Of a stretch of 64,000 nt of DNA, positions 12,401 to 23,660 are shown piece by piece. Source of the stretch: Seminavis robusta (taxonomy: Eukaryota > Bacillariophyta > Bacillariophyceae > Naviculales > Naviculaceae). Both the position numbers and the translations under genes were made by a program. How positions within the stretch are numbered: position 1 is the stretch's first letter; each line of letters opens with the position of its first letter. The stretch spans positions 89,158 to 153,157 of the forward strand of contig CAICTM010000047.1 in the NCBI GenBank assembly GCA_903772945.1, read 5' to 3'. The notes beneath the pieces were generated by a model. That model ran no database searches, was not told where the DNA came from, and saw nothing but the letters and a program-made list of their open reading frames with translations.

Positions 12401-15400
12401 AAAGACGTTGGGCTCTGAGTGCAGACGATGCAACAACCCTCGTCGCTGTTTGGCGAGCAAACCTCTAAGCCCACCAAACTCTTGAATTCTGGCTGGATAT
12501 AAGAACAGCAAGGCACAGCTGCATCATTTTCGGTCCGGGCACTTGAAGAGCTTGGTGAAGCCGTTGAGTTTGCGTGCGGGGAGAGAGTTGAAGGTGATTC
12601 TGATGGTGATGCCAGAAATGTTGGAGACAAAGTCTGCGAAGCACTGGAATGCGGAGGCCTGGCATGCGGAGGTCTGGCATGTGGAGGCACATTAGGGGGG
12701 TTATTTGACCCTCCTGAGTTGCTTGCATGCGGAGGTGCATTGGGCGAAGCGTTTGATCCTGCCTTCGAATCCGTTGCGCACACGATGCAGCATTCTTCCT
12801 CCAACCCAGGGGGGCACACAATTTCCCCGAGGAGATCCTGATAAGTTGGGTCAAGAACAACAGTGCAGCAAAAAAATGGCTTTTCTCGAGGAGCGCTCGC
12901 AGTGGTCGGATGGTCTGTCGCTGCAGCCAACACAACAGGCACCTGAGTTGGTACCGGCATGATGGGTGGTAACGTTGTGGGTGCTATAGGTTCTGATTCA
13001 TCGGGACGATGCGTTGTTGGGGACATCGTTTTTGGGGCTTCAGTGATCGTAGCATGGGTGGTTGGGACAAAGGCCATCGCACAGACAACACAGCATATTT
13101 CGTCTGGACAAACGATCTCGCCCTTCATGTCTACCCATTCTGGCTCTACGGAAGTACAGCAAGTGTAACGGGGTTCCTCCTCCGGCGCTGTGGCGCCATA
13201 GCCCTGAAGAGCAGCTGCCAGCGCGTCAAATGATGCTCCGGAGCTTGAAGGTGGAGATGTTTTCGAGAAAACGGTGTTATCAGCTGATGGCGCCGATGTG
13301 GACGCAGTAGATAGCACCGATGTGGATGTGGACGTGGTCGCCGCAGATGGCACCGATGTAGATGTGGACGCCGCATCTGGCACCGTGCTGCTTGGACTAA
13401 GAGTACTTTCAGACCCGTCATCGCCCCAAGTCTGTTGATCCTGTGCTGGCTCGACTGGTGGCGACCCTGTTGCAACGTCTGGAACACGTCTGGTGAACTC
13501 TTCGATGGGGTTTCCATCAGGCCCTTCAGTTGAAACATAATTGACGACCACTTCCTTGATTTCATTTGCCGACGCAAAATGTTCGTTCACTTTCTCTTCG
13601 TAATTTGAACTGAAGACATCCAGGTTCCCTTCTTGCAAACGACGACGACATAGCTCTTCATCGCCGTGTCCATTGCAGCCCTCAATGTCTAGAAACAACG
13701 GCTCAATGTCGTCGCAGCCCACACAGCTGATAACCACGTGGAACTTTGTTGACAGGAACGTCGTATCAGCTGCATCAATAAACGACCAATCGGCAAGAAC
13801 AGCGTCCTGTCCAATTCTCTGATACTTGCCCTCGCACAAGTTCGTAACGCCATTGTAGACATCAATGAAAATATCTTCTAGGACTGTGGTGTGATTGGCT
13901 ACGAAGTCGTCGTCATTTGGGATTCCCTCCATCACCAGCCTGATGCGTCCCTCCTTGTATTCGGCCAAGGTTAGGTCACAGATTTGCGAGTCAGGACCAA
14001 ACATGTTGTCCAAGATGCTACTGCCGTCGAAGGACGACGCCTGAGTATCGTTCCACGTTGAAACAGCCGAAGTGCCATTCAAAGAGATGTTTGCAGTCAC
14101 GTTTTGTGCGGCCACAGTCTCATTATTGGAAGCAGCCATCATGGTTTCGGTCAAGACAACGCTGCCAGTGACAGCAGCGGTAACTACCGCTACAGCGCCA
14201 ATGGCCATTCCAGTTTGAGCCACAGTGGAGGATGTGGCAACCAAAGAGACTGCCGTGCCTACAATTCCTGTCAATTTGAGGGAAAGTGTTAGGACAGGTA
14301 AAGCAGGCTTAGAGCTGGCTTAAGGCTGATTTTCAGCCCTTACCTGCTGAAGTTGCAGCCGATGCTGCTGCAGCAGCGGATCCAGCCAACGCAGCTGTCC
14401 CAGCAGCATTCTGAATTGTAAAAGATGCATTGTGAGTGAAAGAGTCCCCATGATGCAATCCTAATTTGAATGAAACCATGAAACCATCCTACCTGGCCAG
14501 CCGCGACTGCCATGGTTTGTGCTGCTATCGCTGTAGCCCTGTAACATAAATAATGAGCCAGCGTAGCCACACGAAAAAGGACAAAAGACCAAACGAGTGA
14601 GCATTCTGCCGATTTTCAATGGCCATAATTAATAACCACGGGTGCAGAGGAGCGACAACTTTTTCTTGCACTGTACTCACTGGGCTTGTCCAGCCGCGGC
14701 ATTCCCTGCCACCATGAATTGCTCCGATCCTGATGGGCCAACTGTTGTCGCCGTAATGACGTCGCCTGCATCTCCCACGACCTCCCCTGCAACGTCGGCT
14801 TCTTCGCTCCCACCACGAGAGCACTTCGAGCACCAATAGCTGATAAGCTTTCCTAGTGCAAGGACCCCGCAAGCCGCCAGAATGGAAAAGAGCAAAGTCC
14901 GGCGAACTTGCCGTTCCGTTTTCTCAGCCTTGTCCACCGACGACGCCCCCTCATCATGCTCACTAGTCGACATGACCGATTCATTTTCGGTATCTTCGCT
15001 TTCTTTGTCATCTTTCTCCTTATCGTCGGGGTCGTCCAGTTCCACATCCACTAGTTCTGAACTGTCGACTTCAACTCGCAAGTTACTAGAGGTTTCTTCT
15101 GGGAGTACTTGTGGGATCACGACGGCAGTGGTTGCGTCAATTGCATTTGCCGCGTGAGTTGCATGGGTGTGATCAGAAGCATTGATCAAGCGAGAACTGG
15201 CCATGCTTTGCTGTCGAAAGCTGTGTTGCATAGCCTGTCGATTGCTTTCCGATGTGGTTGTGGTTGTGGTGGTGTGAGTCGTCGCACTTGCAGCGTTAGG
15301 AGCAACAGCAGACGTTGTCGAGTGCATTGACCCCACTCCCAACAAACTAAAGACCGAGAAGGATTGCTCCAATTGAGGGAGTGACTGTTCCACGGATGCA

Positions 15401-16191
15401 GTGTCTGACGCCTCTACCTCTGAGGAGAGCATTGTCGTTTCTTCCGCAAATTCGTCTTCCTGCCCGTCGTCTTCATCCTCCTGCTCGTCTAGAGGGGCCA
15501 TTTCGGTTTCCTCGTTCAACGGCGCTACGGCAGATCCTGCTGTGAAGGACGCCGCAGAGGTAGCAGAGGCATCCCAATTTGCGAAATCTCCAAAGGACCC
15601 TAACCCCTTTTCCGTCATGGATAGCAAGCCATGACTTCCTTGGCTTCCATCCATGCCTGGATCGTTGTCGTTGTCTTTTTCAATGTGGAAGGACCCAAGC
15701 ATTTGTTGCTGTCTCTTCTTTGATTTGCTTTCTTCTTTCTTTTGTCGGTAGACGTTCCAGCTCTCCTGCAGATTGCGTGTCTGTTTGTTTCGACTTTCCG
15801 TGCTGCTGACAGAGCTATTAGTGCTATTAGTGGGAGAATTTAAGGCAAAACCCCCACCAACAGGGCTGTTGGAGAGGAAGTTTCCACTGATGGTCGAAGA
15901 GTTGGATGCACCAAAGATCCCATCCAGTTTCATTGACTCTTCTTCATCGCCATAACGGTCTTCATTAGTCTCTTCTCCCATGATGGTAATAAAAGGAGAA
16001 AACTTGACGTGCATGCTCTCTTGAAAGGCAGCTACCGCGTCGGCAGCAGTGGCCGAGTGCTCCATGGTTGCGAAGGCATTGTTCGGTGGGGTCTTGTCTT
16101 CATTCTTGTCTGTGTTGCTGCTGACTGGTTCTTGACCAGGTTGATCCTCAAAGAGGTCGCTGAAGCCGCCACTATTGTTGAAATGGCTCAT
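6061..16191 (-). CDS. Giant membrane-anchored Ser/Pro-rich (mucin-like) surface protein A, with repeat-array frame breaks
   Basis: Model: exons 16191..14681, 14538..14493, 14410..14344 and 14267..6061; donors GTGAGT, GTAGG and GTAAGG with matching AG acceptors keep phase. If unbroken it would be about 3,270 residues. Order: acidic Ser-rich N-terminus without signal peptide; membrane segment near 431-452 (LLFSILAACGVLALG); a second Ala/Val-rich hydrophobic stretch near 542-580; a globular ectodomain with several Cys; an RRRLQ site; Thr/Ser-rich linkers holding three CC..C..CC.VC modules; four 41-aa repeats; a ~105-aa module (11560-11930); a PS-rich array of 26- and 30-aa units; and a ~110-aa C-terminal domain with FFVNGDE and VCDGAC. 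The array (about 7.4-10.9 kb) has many 1-bp frame breaks. A paralogue lies immediately upstream at 17719-23660. Surface or wall attachment is inferred from composition only. Confidence 0.75.
6430..11500 (-). repeat. PS-rich coding repeat array of protein A (78- and 90-bp units; ~488-bp higher-order repeats)
   Basis: Basic units are 78 bp (26 aa, SPSALASSAPSESAAPSASP type) and a 90-bp variant carrying an extra four residues. Longer blocks repeat too: the segment starting TGGGACTTGA occurs at 7191, 7679 and 8168, a spacing of 488 and 489 bp. Near-identical blocks imply recent unequal exchange. The 488-bp spacing is not a multiple of three, because one copy lacks an A near 7420. Confidence 0.9.
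11560..11930 (-). other. Globular inter-repeat module of protein A (shared with protein B)
   Basis: About 105 residues between PS-rich stretches: YYMGFTSDTSALGDLALDV, a GCSAVLVDASVSRR segment, EFAVTTAQTNTNPFL and an FIQAISRLTGF helix-like end. Protein B has the matching module at about 20300-20650 (CSAVLLRAHVQRR, ILVTNNATETEPFL). Its size, placement in mucin-like linkers and strand-helix pattern recall SEA-type modules, but I do not see a defining cleavage motif. Confidence 0.5.
11950..12420 (-). repeat. Four-copy 123-bp (41-aa) coding tandem repeat in protein A
   Basis: The block beginning GGAGATGCACTTGGTCTGCC occurs at 11981, 12104, 12227 and 12350, a period of exactly 123 bp that preserves frame. 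It encodes Thr/Ser/Pro-rich units (GRPSASPTTGAPTTQ type). The second spacer contains the NN ambiguity at 12145-12146. Confidence 0.92.
12145..12146. other. Two ambiguous bases (NN)
   Basis: The only Ns in the window, inside the second spacer of the 123-bp repeat. They indicate a consensus ambiguity in a repeated region rather than a scaffold gap. Confidence 0.99.
12415..13170 (-). other. Three Cys-rich modules of protein A (CC...VC...CC.VC)
   Basis: Modules lie at about 13055-13165, 12770-12875 and 12420-12520. Each has a CC pair, about 15 residues ending G-(E/L)-(I/E)-VC, then 5-9 residues and a CC-x-VC ending: CCTSVEP..EIVCPDEICCVVC, CCTVVLDP..EIVCPPG..CCIVC and CCSYIQPE..EVCSPN..CCIVC. 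Linkers are Ser/Thr/Pro/Ala-rich. Six conserved Cys per module suggest disulfide-stabilised extracellular units. I do not recognise a named family. Protein B lacks them. Confidence 0.7.
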
Positions 16192-17718
16192 GATGGCTGG
16201 AATTCAATACAGATACAATATTCCACAAACTACTAGTATTCTGCGGTAGAAAACACAAATTCCGTTGATGGATGGTTTTGATTTTGTTTGTTGTTCGATG
16301 TTACTTTAGAAAACCAAATGCTACTTCTCATCGACGTGACTTGCTGCCGGGTAGGGCGATGCAGAATGGTAGATGAAATCGATTTCTCTCTTCCTTGGTC
16401 AGGTAGCTTTCTTTCTTCGAGATGAGCTATTATTAGGAGGCCATCGAGTTCTCAAAGCACTCATGCAACCAAGGTGACCATAAAACACCACTCGTGAGCA
16501 TCCAGTAGCACCACCAAGCGAACAGCTCATCCAAAGCTCAAAGTGGTACCTGGTACTAGTACCATTGTACATTGGAGTCCTCTGTACATGTGACTGGAGA
16601 CTTTAGAAACATAAGGGAGGAGTTAAGGAGGTTACTATTTTGCCAGTCAGACGGAATCCGAGTAGATGACTTCTATTTAAGAGGAATGACCTATAGCGTG
16701 TCTCACAACCCAGTAGGAACACGACTAATTAAAGTATTTAGAGTGTGCATATGGGATTTAACGATGATTATGACCGAACAACTTTCCCGGATTTAATTAA
16801 GCCTACACCCACAATGTCGCACACCTGCCGTTGTTGCTCTTTCTCAGAAGAAATCGTTGCGCAGCAGCTCTGCTGCGTTGTTTTTCTGGACTACGTGCTT
16901 CCACCAAACCAGACGTTGTTGAAGTCGTCTACCGGCAGAGAGTGCATGGTACCTGCACAAGCAAAGAATATACCACAGCGGTAGACCGAGCGACTCGATC
17001 GACTCGACTGCGACTCCCAGCAGCGAGAAGTCGCAGAGGACTGTTCTGTTTGTAAAAGCGTCGTCGTGTCCGTCAAGGATTCTTCAACTCCGTCAAGGAG
17101 AGGCTCTCCCATGAATGACTCGTGGTGGAGCTTGTTGCGTGCACCAAAGTACTCGTACTCTTCATGAACTGACTTCTCTGGATGTTGTGATGTTTGCTGC
17201 CGCGCGTTGCCATCTACCCCCCCCCCCCTCCAAAAATGGTGTAGTGTTCTATGGCTTGTTGTTGGCAACTTCTTCCCCTTCCTAGACGATGTAAGAGATA
17301 GAAGGGTTGAATTATTTGACGGTTTTAGGTCCCGTCAGTTTGATTTGCTCATGATTGCTACTCCCTCGAGCGAGAGGAACAGAACTATCCTCGCTCTCAT
17401 TATTGTTCGACTCGTGGCCTATGTCGATTGACATGGTGCTGGCCTCTTCAGCGCACAACTTTCAGTGATCAGTATGAAAGGTGCAAGCCACGCACTCACC
17501 ATCAGGGCAATGTATGTTGTTTGAAAAACAAGCTTGAGTTATGTTCCATGCTTGCTTGGTTCTTGTGTAGCTTTCCATTAGAAGACAAGGTTTCTTAAAA
17601 ATCTATTCTTTCCTGTGTTTTCTAGCCAATAGCTACAATAGTGAAGTAACACCAACCATGCAGCGAGAAATGAATGATGGATCCTAGCTAGCTAGTAGCA
17701 AAAAGGCTTCTCTTAGCT
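16192..17718. other. Intergenic region between the tandem giant genes
   Basis: This lies between the 3' end of gene B and the start of gene A, so it should hold the promoter of A. The only longer ORF (17268..16891, minus, 125 aa) has no recognisable domain and a low-complexity Ser/Arg stretch, and I do not call it. A 13-base C run sits at 17217-17229. Confidence 0.5.
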
Positions 17719-20700
17719 CTAGACTTGGGATTGTTGGATTGTCAAACTCAGCGAAGAAGTACCTTGGAGCCCACCACCGTTGTTGTAAAGCTCTGCTTTG
17801 AGGGTGAATGGTGTATTTGAATACCCGACTGACCCAAAATCAGAAGCAGTGCAGGCACTGGGACAAACAGTATACTCTTCATTGTTGTCCTGCCTGACTT
17901 CATCACCATTGACGAAAAACTTTACCGACCAAGATGACGACCCTCCAGTTTTCAACACAATGATGTTGAAATCGTATCCAAGCTCATCCACAATAATAAT
18001 ATCTCCTCCTGACAAGGATCCTTGAACAGCATTGTTATTGCTTGCATCCACGAGTGAGAAACCTCCAAGCTGACCAGAAGTTACCTCTGGGGTGGTCGGA
18101 CTTTCTGTGGGGGGTTCTGTCGGCAGATTTGTGGGTGGGAGAGTTGGACTTAAGCTGGGGGGGCTACTTGGTGCAACACTGGGGCTGAGCTGTGCTGTGG
18201 AATGGAAGGCATGCTACTAGGAGTGGAGCTTGGTTCGGGAACGGTAGGTGTGGAGCTTGGAGCCGCAACAGGGCTGCTGCTGGGACTGGAGCTTGGGTTT
18301 GAACTAGGTCCGAAACTGGGGATGGAGCTTGGAGCAGTAAGAGGGCTGCTGCTGGGAGTGGAGCTTGGGTTTGAACTAGGTCTGAAACTGGGGGTGGACT
18401 TGGCTCGGGGTGGTTGGGATGTTGCTAGGGGGAGCTGGGGTTTGACTTGGAAACACTGGGGGTGGAACTAGGTTCAGGAATGGTTGGGATGTTGCTAGGA
18501 CTGGAGCTGGGTTTTGAGCTTGGCGCAAAACTGGGGGTGACACTAGGTTCAGGGATGGTTGGAATGTTGCTAGGTGTTGTGCTGGGACTTGAACTTGGCA
18601 GAACACTGGGGTTGAAACTAGGTTCAGGGATGCTTGGGGTGTTGCTAGGAGCTGCGCTGGGATTTGAACTTGGCAAAACACTGGGGGTTGAACTAGGTTC
18701 AGGGATGGTTGGGATGTGACAGGAGGGGAGCTGGGGTTTGCACTTGGTGCGAAACTGGGGTTTGAACTATTTTCAGGGATGGTTGGGATGCTGCTAGGAG
18801 TGGAGCTGGGTTTGAACTTGGGAAAACTGGGGGTGCACTAGGTTCAGGAATGGTTGGATGTTGCTAGGACTGGGCTGGGTTAAGCTTGGCAAAACTGGGG
18901 GTGGTACTAGGTTCGGGGATGCTTGGGGTGTTGCCAGGAGCTGGGCTGGGGTTCGAGCTTGGCAAAACACTGGGGGTAGAACTAGGTTCAGGGATGGTTG
19001 GGATGTTGACAGGAGGGGAGCTGGGGTTTGCACTTGGTGCGAAACTGGGGGTGGAACTAGGTTCAGGGATGGTTGGGATGCTGCTAGGAGTGGAGCTGGG
19101 GTTTGACTTGGTGCAAACTGGGGGTGGCACTAGGTTCAGGAATGGTTGGGATGTTGCTGGACTGGAGCTGGGGTTTAAGCTTGGTGCAAACTGGGGGTGG
19201 TACTAGGTTCGGGGATGCTTGGGGTGTTGCTAGGAGCTGGGCTGGGGTTCGAGCTTGGCAAAACACTGGGGCTGGAACTAGGTTCAGGGATGGTTGGGGT
19301 GTTGCTAGGAGCTGGGCTGGGGTTCGAGCTTGGCAAAACACTGGGGCTGGAACTAGGTTCAGGGATGGTTGGGATGTTGACAGGAGGGGAGCTGGGGTTT
19401 GAACTTCCCAAAACACTGGGGGTGGAACTAGGTTCAGGAATGGTTGGAACGCTGCTACGGGTTGAGCTTGGGTTTGTGCTTGGTGCGAAACTGGGGGTGG
19501 CACTAGGTTCAGGGGTGGCTGGGATGTTGCTAGGCGCTCCGCTGGGGTTTGAACTTGGCAAAACACTGGTGGTGAAACTAGGTTCAGGGGTGGTTGGCAT
19601 TTTGCTAGGAGTGGTGCTTGGAGCACCACTGGGGGTTGAGCTGGGTTTGGGGATTGGGGGTGGCAGGACTGGTGCTGGGGGTGGAGCTAGGGGTGGCAGA
19701 GACTGGTACAACACTGGGGGTGGAACTAGGTTCAGGCTCAGGGGTTGGGGGAGCGCTAGGACTTGTGCTTGGAACGGATATTGGAGAGAAGCTGGGGCTG
19801 TTGCTTGGGGTAAGGCTCGAAGAAGTGCTTGGAGAAGCAGTTGGTTTGCGTGTTGGCACAGATGCAGTTGGTCTGTTGCTGGGGCTGCGGCTTGGTTGGG
19901 ATACACTAGGGCTGTTGCTAGGGGCTGAGGTTGGGGAAGCACTTGGAGAGGTGCTTGGAGGTGTGCTCGGAAATGTGCTTGGCAGAGAGCTCGGAGATGT
20001 GCTTGGAAGAGAGCTTGGAGAAACACTGGGGGTGAAGCTCGGAGAATCACTTGGTTCAGAATTTGAGGGGTTGCCACTTGGGGATGAACTTGGGAAAATG
20101 CTAGGATGGTCGCTTGGAGTGGGGGTTGGCTCAGTGCCTGTCGGTGTGATGCTGGGTCTGTAGCTTGGTTCAGAAGACACACTGGGAACATCACTTGGAA
20201 GGGAGCTTGGAACTTGCGATGTACTCGGTTCAATTGTGGGACTTGAGCTTGGTGCAGCAGAGGTACTTGGGGCACTACTTGGACGTACACTAGGTGAGGA
20301 CGAGGGGGCTAGTGTTTCTCTTGATATGTCTGTGGCAGCAACACCGCTACCTGCAGTAGCAACATTGAATGCCAAAACAAATGCAGCTCGCTGCCCAACT
20401 GTTGGGAGAAATGGCTCTGTCTCAGTGGCATTGTTGGTCACAAGGATGACAGCTTGCTCGGGAGGGATCCCCTGCAAGCGTCTTCTTGAAGCAGAAATTC
20501 TCCTCTGAACATGAGCCCTCAGCAGAACAGCGGAGCATGCATTCTTGTCCACGACTTCATATGCTCTTCCAAATGCCTGTGTGATGTCCGAGTCTGATAA
20601 AGAGGATGTACCACCAGTTAAGCTGAGGTAAAAAAATTCCTCTGTTGTGATGAAGCCACATCCTGTTGGAGAGCTGGTTGGTGCTTGTGTTGGCCGGATT

Positions 20701-23660
20701 GTTGGAATTTCTGAAGGCGAAGCAGAAGGGACTCCTGTGGGCTCTGGTGTGGGCATCCGGGTTGGGTTGGCTGAGGGATTGCCAGGTGTGGCTGTTGGGG
20801 GTGATGAAAGGGTTCTTGTGGGTGTCAAAGATGGAGTGGCAGATGGCGCCAATGAAGGGATTTCTGATGGAGACAATGAAGGGAATCCAGATGGATTCTC
20901 AGAAGGGGGTGTAGTTGTCGGGCTGGCAGAAGGGTTCCCTGGTTTCACTGTTGGCAGTGATGAAGGTAAGGAAGTAGGACTGCTTGAAGGGATAGCTGAC
21001 GGACGTCCACTAGGAAGCTCCGTTGGTGGAAGTGTTGGTTCATCGGTTGGCTCCGGTGTTGGTTCCGATGTTGGCGGCTCGGATGTTGGTTCCGATGTTG
21101 GCGGCTCGGATGTTGGTTCCGATGTTGGCGGCTCGGTTGTTGGTTCAGATGTTGGCTCCGGAGTCGGTTCATCAGTTGGCAATGGAGTCGGTTCATCAGT
21201 TGGAAGGCTCTCAGTACGAGGAAGCGACTGTGTTGGGGGCAACGTTGAAGGGGGGTTGGGGGGTTTTGTTGGTTTGGGCGAAGGCATACTGGTTGGTTCA
21301 ACAGTTTCGAATGGGGCTAACACAAATCCATCCGAAACACGAAACGAAGGATCAGAAGGAGCCACAGTTGCGAATGGGGCTAACACAAATCCGTCCGAAA
21401 CACGAAACGAAGGATCAGAAGGAGCCACAGTGACCACGCTGGTCGTCGAAAACGCACTTGGTGAATCCGACGTTGCACTGGGTTGTGCAGACGGCGTTGC
21501 ACTGGGCGATGCAGACGGCGTTGCGCTGGGCGACGCAGACGGCATTGCACTGGGCGACGCAGATGGAAGAGCACTGGGCGACGCAGACGGCATTGCGCTG
21601 GGAGACGCAGATGGAAGAGCACTCGGCGACGCAGAAGGAAGAGCACTTGGGGTGGACGTGTCGATGAGAGGCGCGGCACGAAAGTCGGGGCTTTTGATCT
21701 CATCAATGAGCTGTCCATCGTCGCCAGTCAACCTCATCAGTACAACCCGGCTCTCTTTTAACAGCAGCGCATTCTCCCCCAGGATAAGCGGGGACTCTCT
21801 GGCAAAGTAGATCCAGAACTGATCGAAGAGATCCTGCATATCGTCAACGTTGTATGGCTGGGTGTCCGCTTCAACATCGGGATTACTCGCCAATTGCCGT
21901 CTCCCGTTACTGCTTGACGCCGCCAAAGAAGTGTCATGAGCCGTGCCGTTTTGCGACGAGGTTTTGTTGGTGGTGGAAAATAGCGGCTCATCTTCAGGAC
22001 AACCATCACAGTTTACAACAGCTGGGAGAAACAGGAGATAGCAATACGTGAGAGGCGTGCTCCCATCGTGGTGCCGTTGTGCTTGACGTGACACGCTGTT
22101 TCCCGACCTTACCTGTCCATTTGGTGAGCACCAGCACCGTATCGTTCAAACTGGCGCTCACGTCCTGAAATGCCTCGAGGGAGGCACTCACTAGGACTCG
22201 ATCGAACAAGCCGTTGCACATTCCGGAAACGTTATTGTAAGCATCCATAAAGAGTTCTTCCAATTCGCCCTTCTTTGCTGCTATTTCTTCCGGAGTGGCG
22301 TATTGTATCATGATGTCAACGCTACCACGCAAGTCCGTGGCGTCCTCGTTACCACAGTAGACAACACCAAGGGGATCAGGGACCCACGGCGCGTTCAAGT
22401 TTGACATTTCTTCTGTCATCGCTTCCTTTGTGAAGCCCCCGTTGATCACAGCCGTCGTGGCAGTTGCCGCGACCGCAGCTATGCCCATCACCATACCAAG
22501 CTGAGAAGCTTGCGACGACGCGGCGATTGCGTTCAGAATACCAGTCGAAAAACCTGCGGCACCTGATGCGGCTGATGACGAGCCAGAGGCTGCAGCACCC
22601 GCGGCGTTTTGAGCAGCTTGTGTTGCCATGGCTTGTGTTGCTCTATCACGTTCGAAACAAAGCAGACGCTCGTCAGTGAGGGAGAATGAATCACAAAAGC
22701 ACACTATCCCTGTTCCACTTGCTGGGGCAATACTTACTGCGACTGTGCTGCTCCTGACGGGTTAACGCCTCCCATGGCGCCTAGGTTGGTGGTACTTGTC
22801 GAAAAGTGGGTACTGTTGGTCAGATCTTCTGCGGCCTCCTCGACAATATCTTGCTCCGGGCTGTTTCTAGAAGCATATCGCATGAGGCAAGAAATGCCCT
22901 TGGAAACGAGCATCGTCAACGCAGCGGCGAAGGTAGCAAAAGCGAGGCTCCTGCGAACCTGTTGCTCTCTTAACTCTGCTGCTTCAATAACACTGGGGTC
23001 ATCGCCGTACTCGCTGTCACTCCCGTCTCTGTCTTTGTAGTCCAACATCGTCCTAAAATCGAGGCTGCCAGAATGGAAACTGCTCGATTCGTCACTTCCG
23101 TCGTCGTCTTCTTCCTGTAGCTTGCTTTTCATCATGTCAAAATCGGCTCCAGTCAATGGTCTACCTTTCACGCTCACACGGCTTCGATCCAGGTCCTGAT
23201 CATCATCATCGTCGTCGTCCAAGAGAAAGAGGACCCTTCGTCTGCCGGTTCGTTCAAGAGACGGCCGAAGGAACTCGTCGTCACCTCGTTCCGTGAGGGA
23301 CTCATCTTCCATTAAACCCATCCCAACTGCCGCGTGTGGCTTTCTTCTCCTACTACTGGATAGACATGAGCGGAGAGCGACCTCGTCGTTGCCTTGATTT
23401 GTAGTGCTGGAATCATCTTCTAATAACCCCATTCCAACAGCGTCATGGATGTCTATGTTTCTCCTCCTAAACGATTGACCGACCAACTCGCTTGCTCCCA
23501 GTGGCGATATGGAGCCTTCCTCTGCAACAGTCATAAAGAAAGAAGAATTGGATGCATTGCCGTCGAAAGCAAAGCTATCGGCATCTTCACTTCTGGGTGT
23601 GTGATCGGAAGCCACACTGATCGGTATCATACCGCTTGGATCTCGGATATTGGAACGCAT
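17719..23660 (-). CDS. Giant membrane-anchored Ser/Pro-rich surface protein B, paralogue of A, with repeat-array frame breaks
   Basis: Model: exons 23660..22738, 22642..22113 and 22021..17719; donors GTAAGT and GTAAGG with AG acceptors keep phase (Q-A-T-Q and T-A-V-V-N junctions). About 1,900 residues if unbroken. Order: acidic N-terminus; membrane segment near 238-262 (FATFAAALTMLVSKG); Ala/Ser-rich stretch and a second hydrophobic run (GMVMGIAAVAATATTAV); ectodomain with paired Cys (CDGCPED); an RRQL site; ASPSALPS repeats; TSEPTSEPP repeats; the ~105-aa module with an RRRLQ site; a long PS array; and the C-terminal domain ending FTLKAELYNNGG. The arrangement matches protein A except for the Cys-rich modules. 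From about 19650 to 18180 the reading frame changes several times through 1-2-bp differences between repeat copies. Confidence 0.75.
18190..19640 (-). repeat. 75-bp (25-aa) coding repeat array of protein B
   Basis: Units of 75 bp encode 25 residues of the type PSSNPSPAPSNTPSIPEPSS. Copies differ by small indels, for example GGGATGTGACAGG at about 18712 against GGGATGTTGACAGG at about 19010, and GGTTGGATGTTGC at about 18850 against GGTTGGGATGTTGC elsewhere. These indels account for the fragmented frames. Confidence 0.88.
21040..21180 (-). repeat. Short in-frame repeat in protein B (TSEPTSEPP type)
   Basis: A 27-30-bp unit GATGTTGGCGGCTCG/GATGTTGGTTCC alternates and encodes EPPTSEPTS. It forms a Pro/Glu/Thr-rich stalk segment between the membrane-proximal ectodomain and the PS repeats. 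Confidence 0.85.
21455..21660 (-). repeat. In-frame ASPSALPS repeat in protein B
   Basis: A 24-bp unit (GGCGACGCAGACGGCATTGC type) is repeated in tandem and encodes ASPSA(L/M)PS. It is distinct in codon use from the downstream 75-bp array. Confidence 0.85.

Noticed and set aside
16891-17268. 125-aa minus-strand ORF between the giant genes
   Set aside because: Low-complexity Ser/Arg content, starts over a 13-base C run, no recognised domain; kept only as a note in the intergenic entry.
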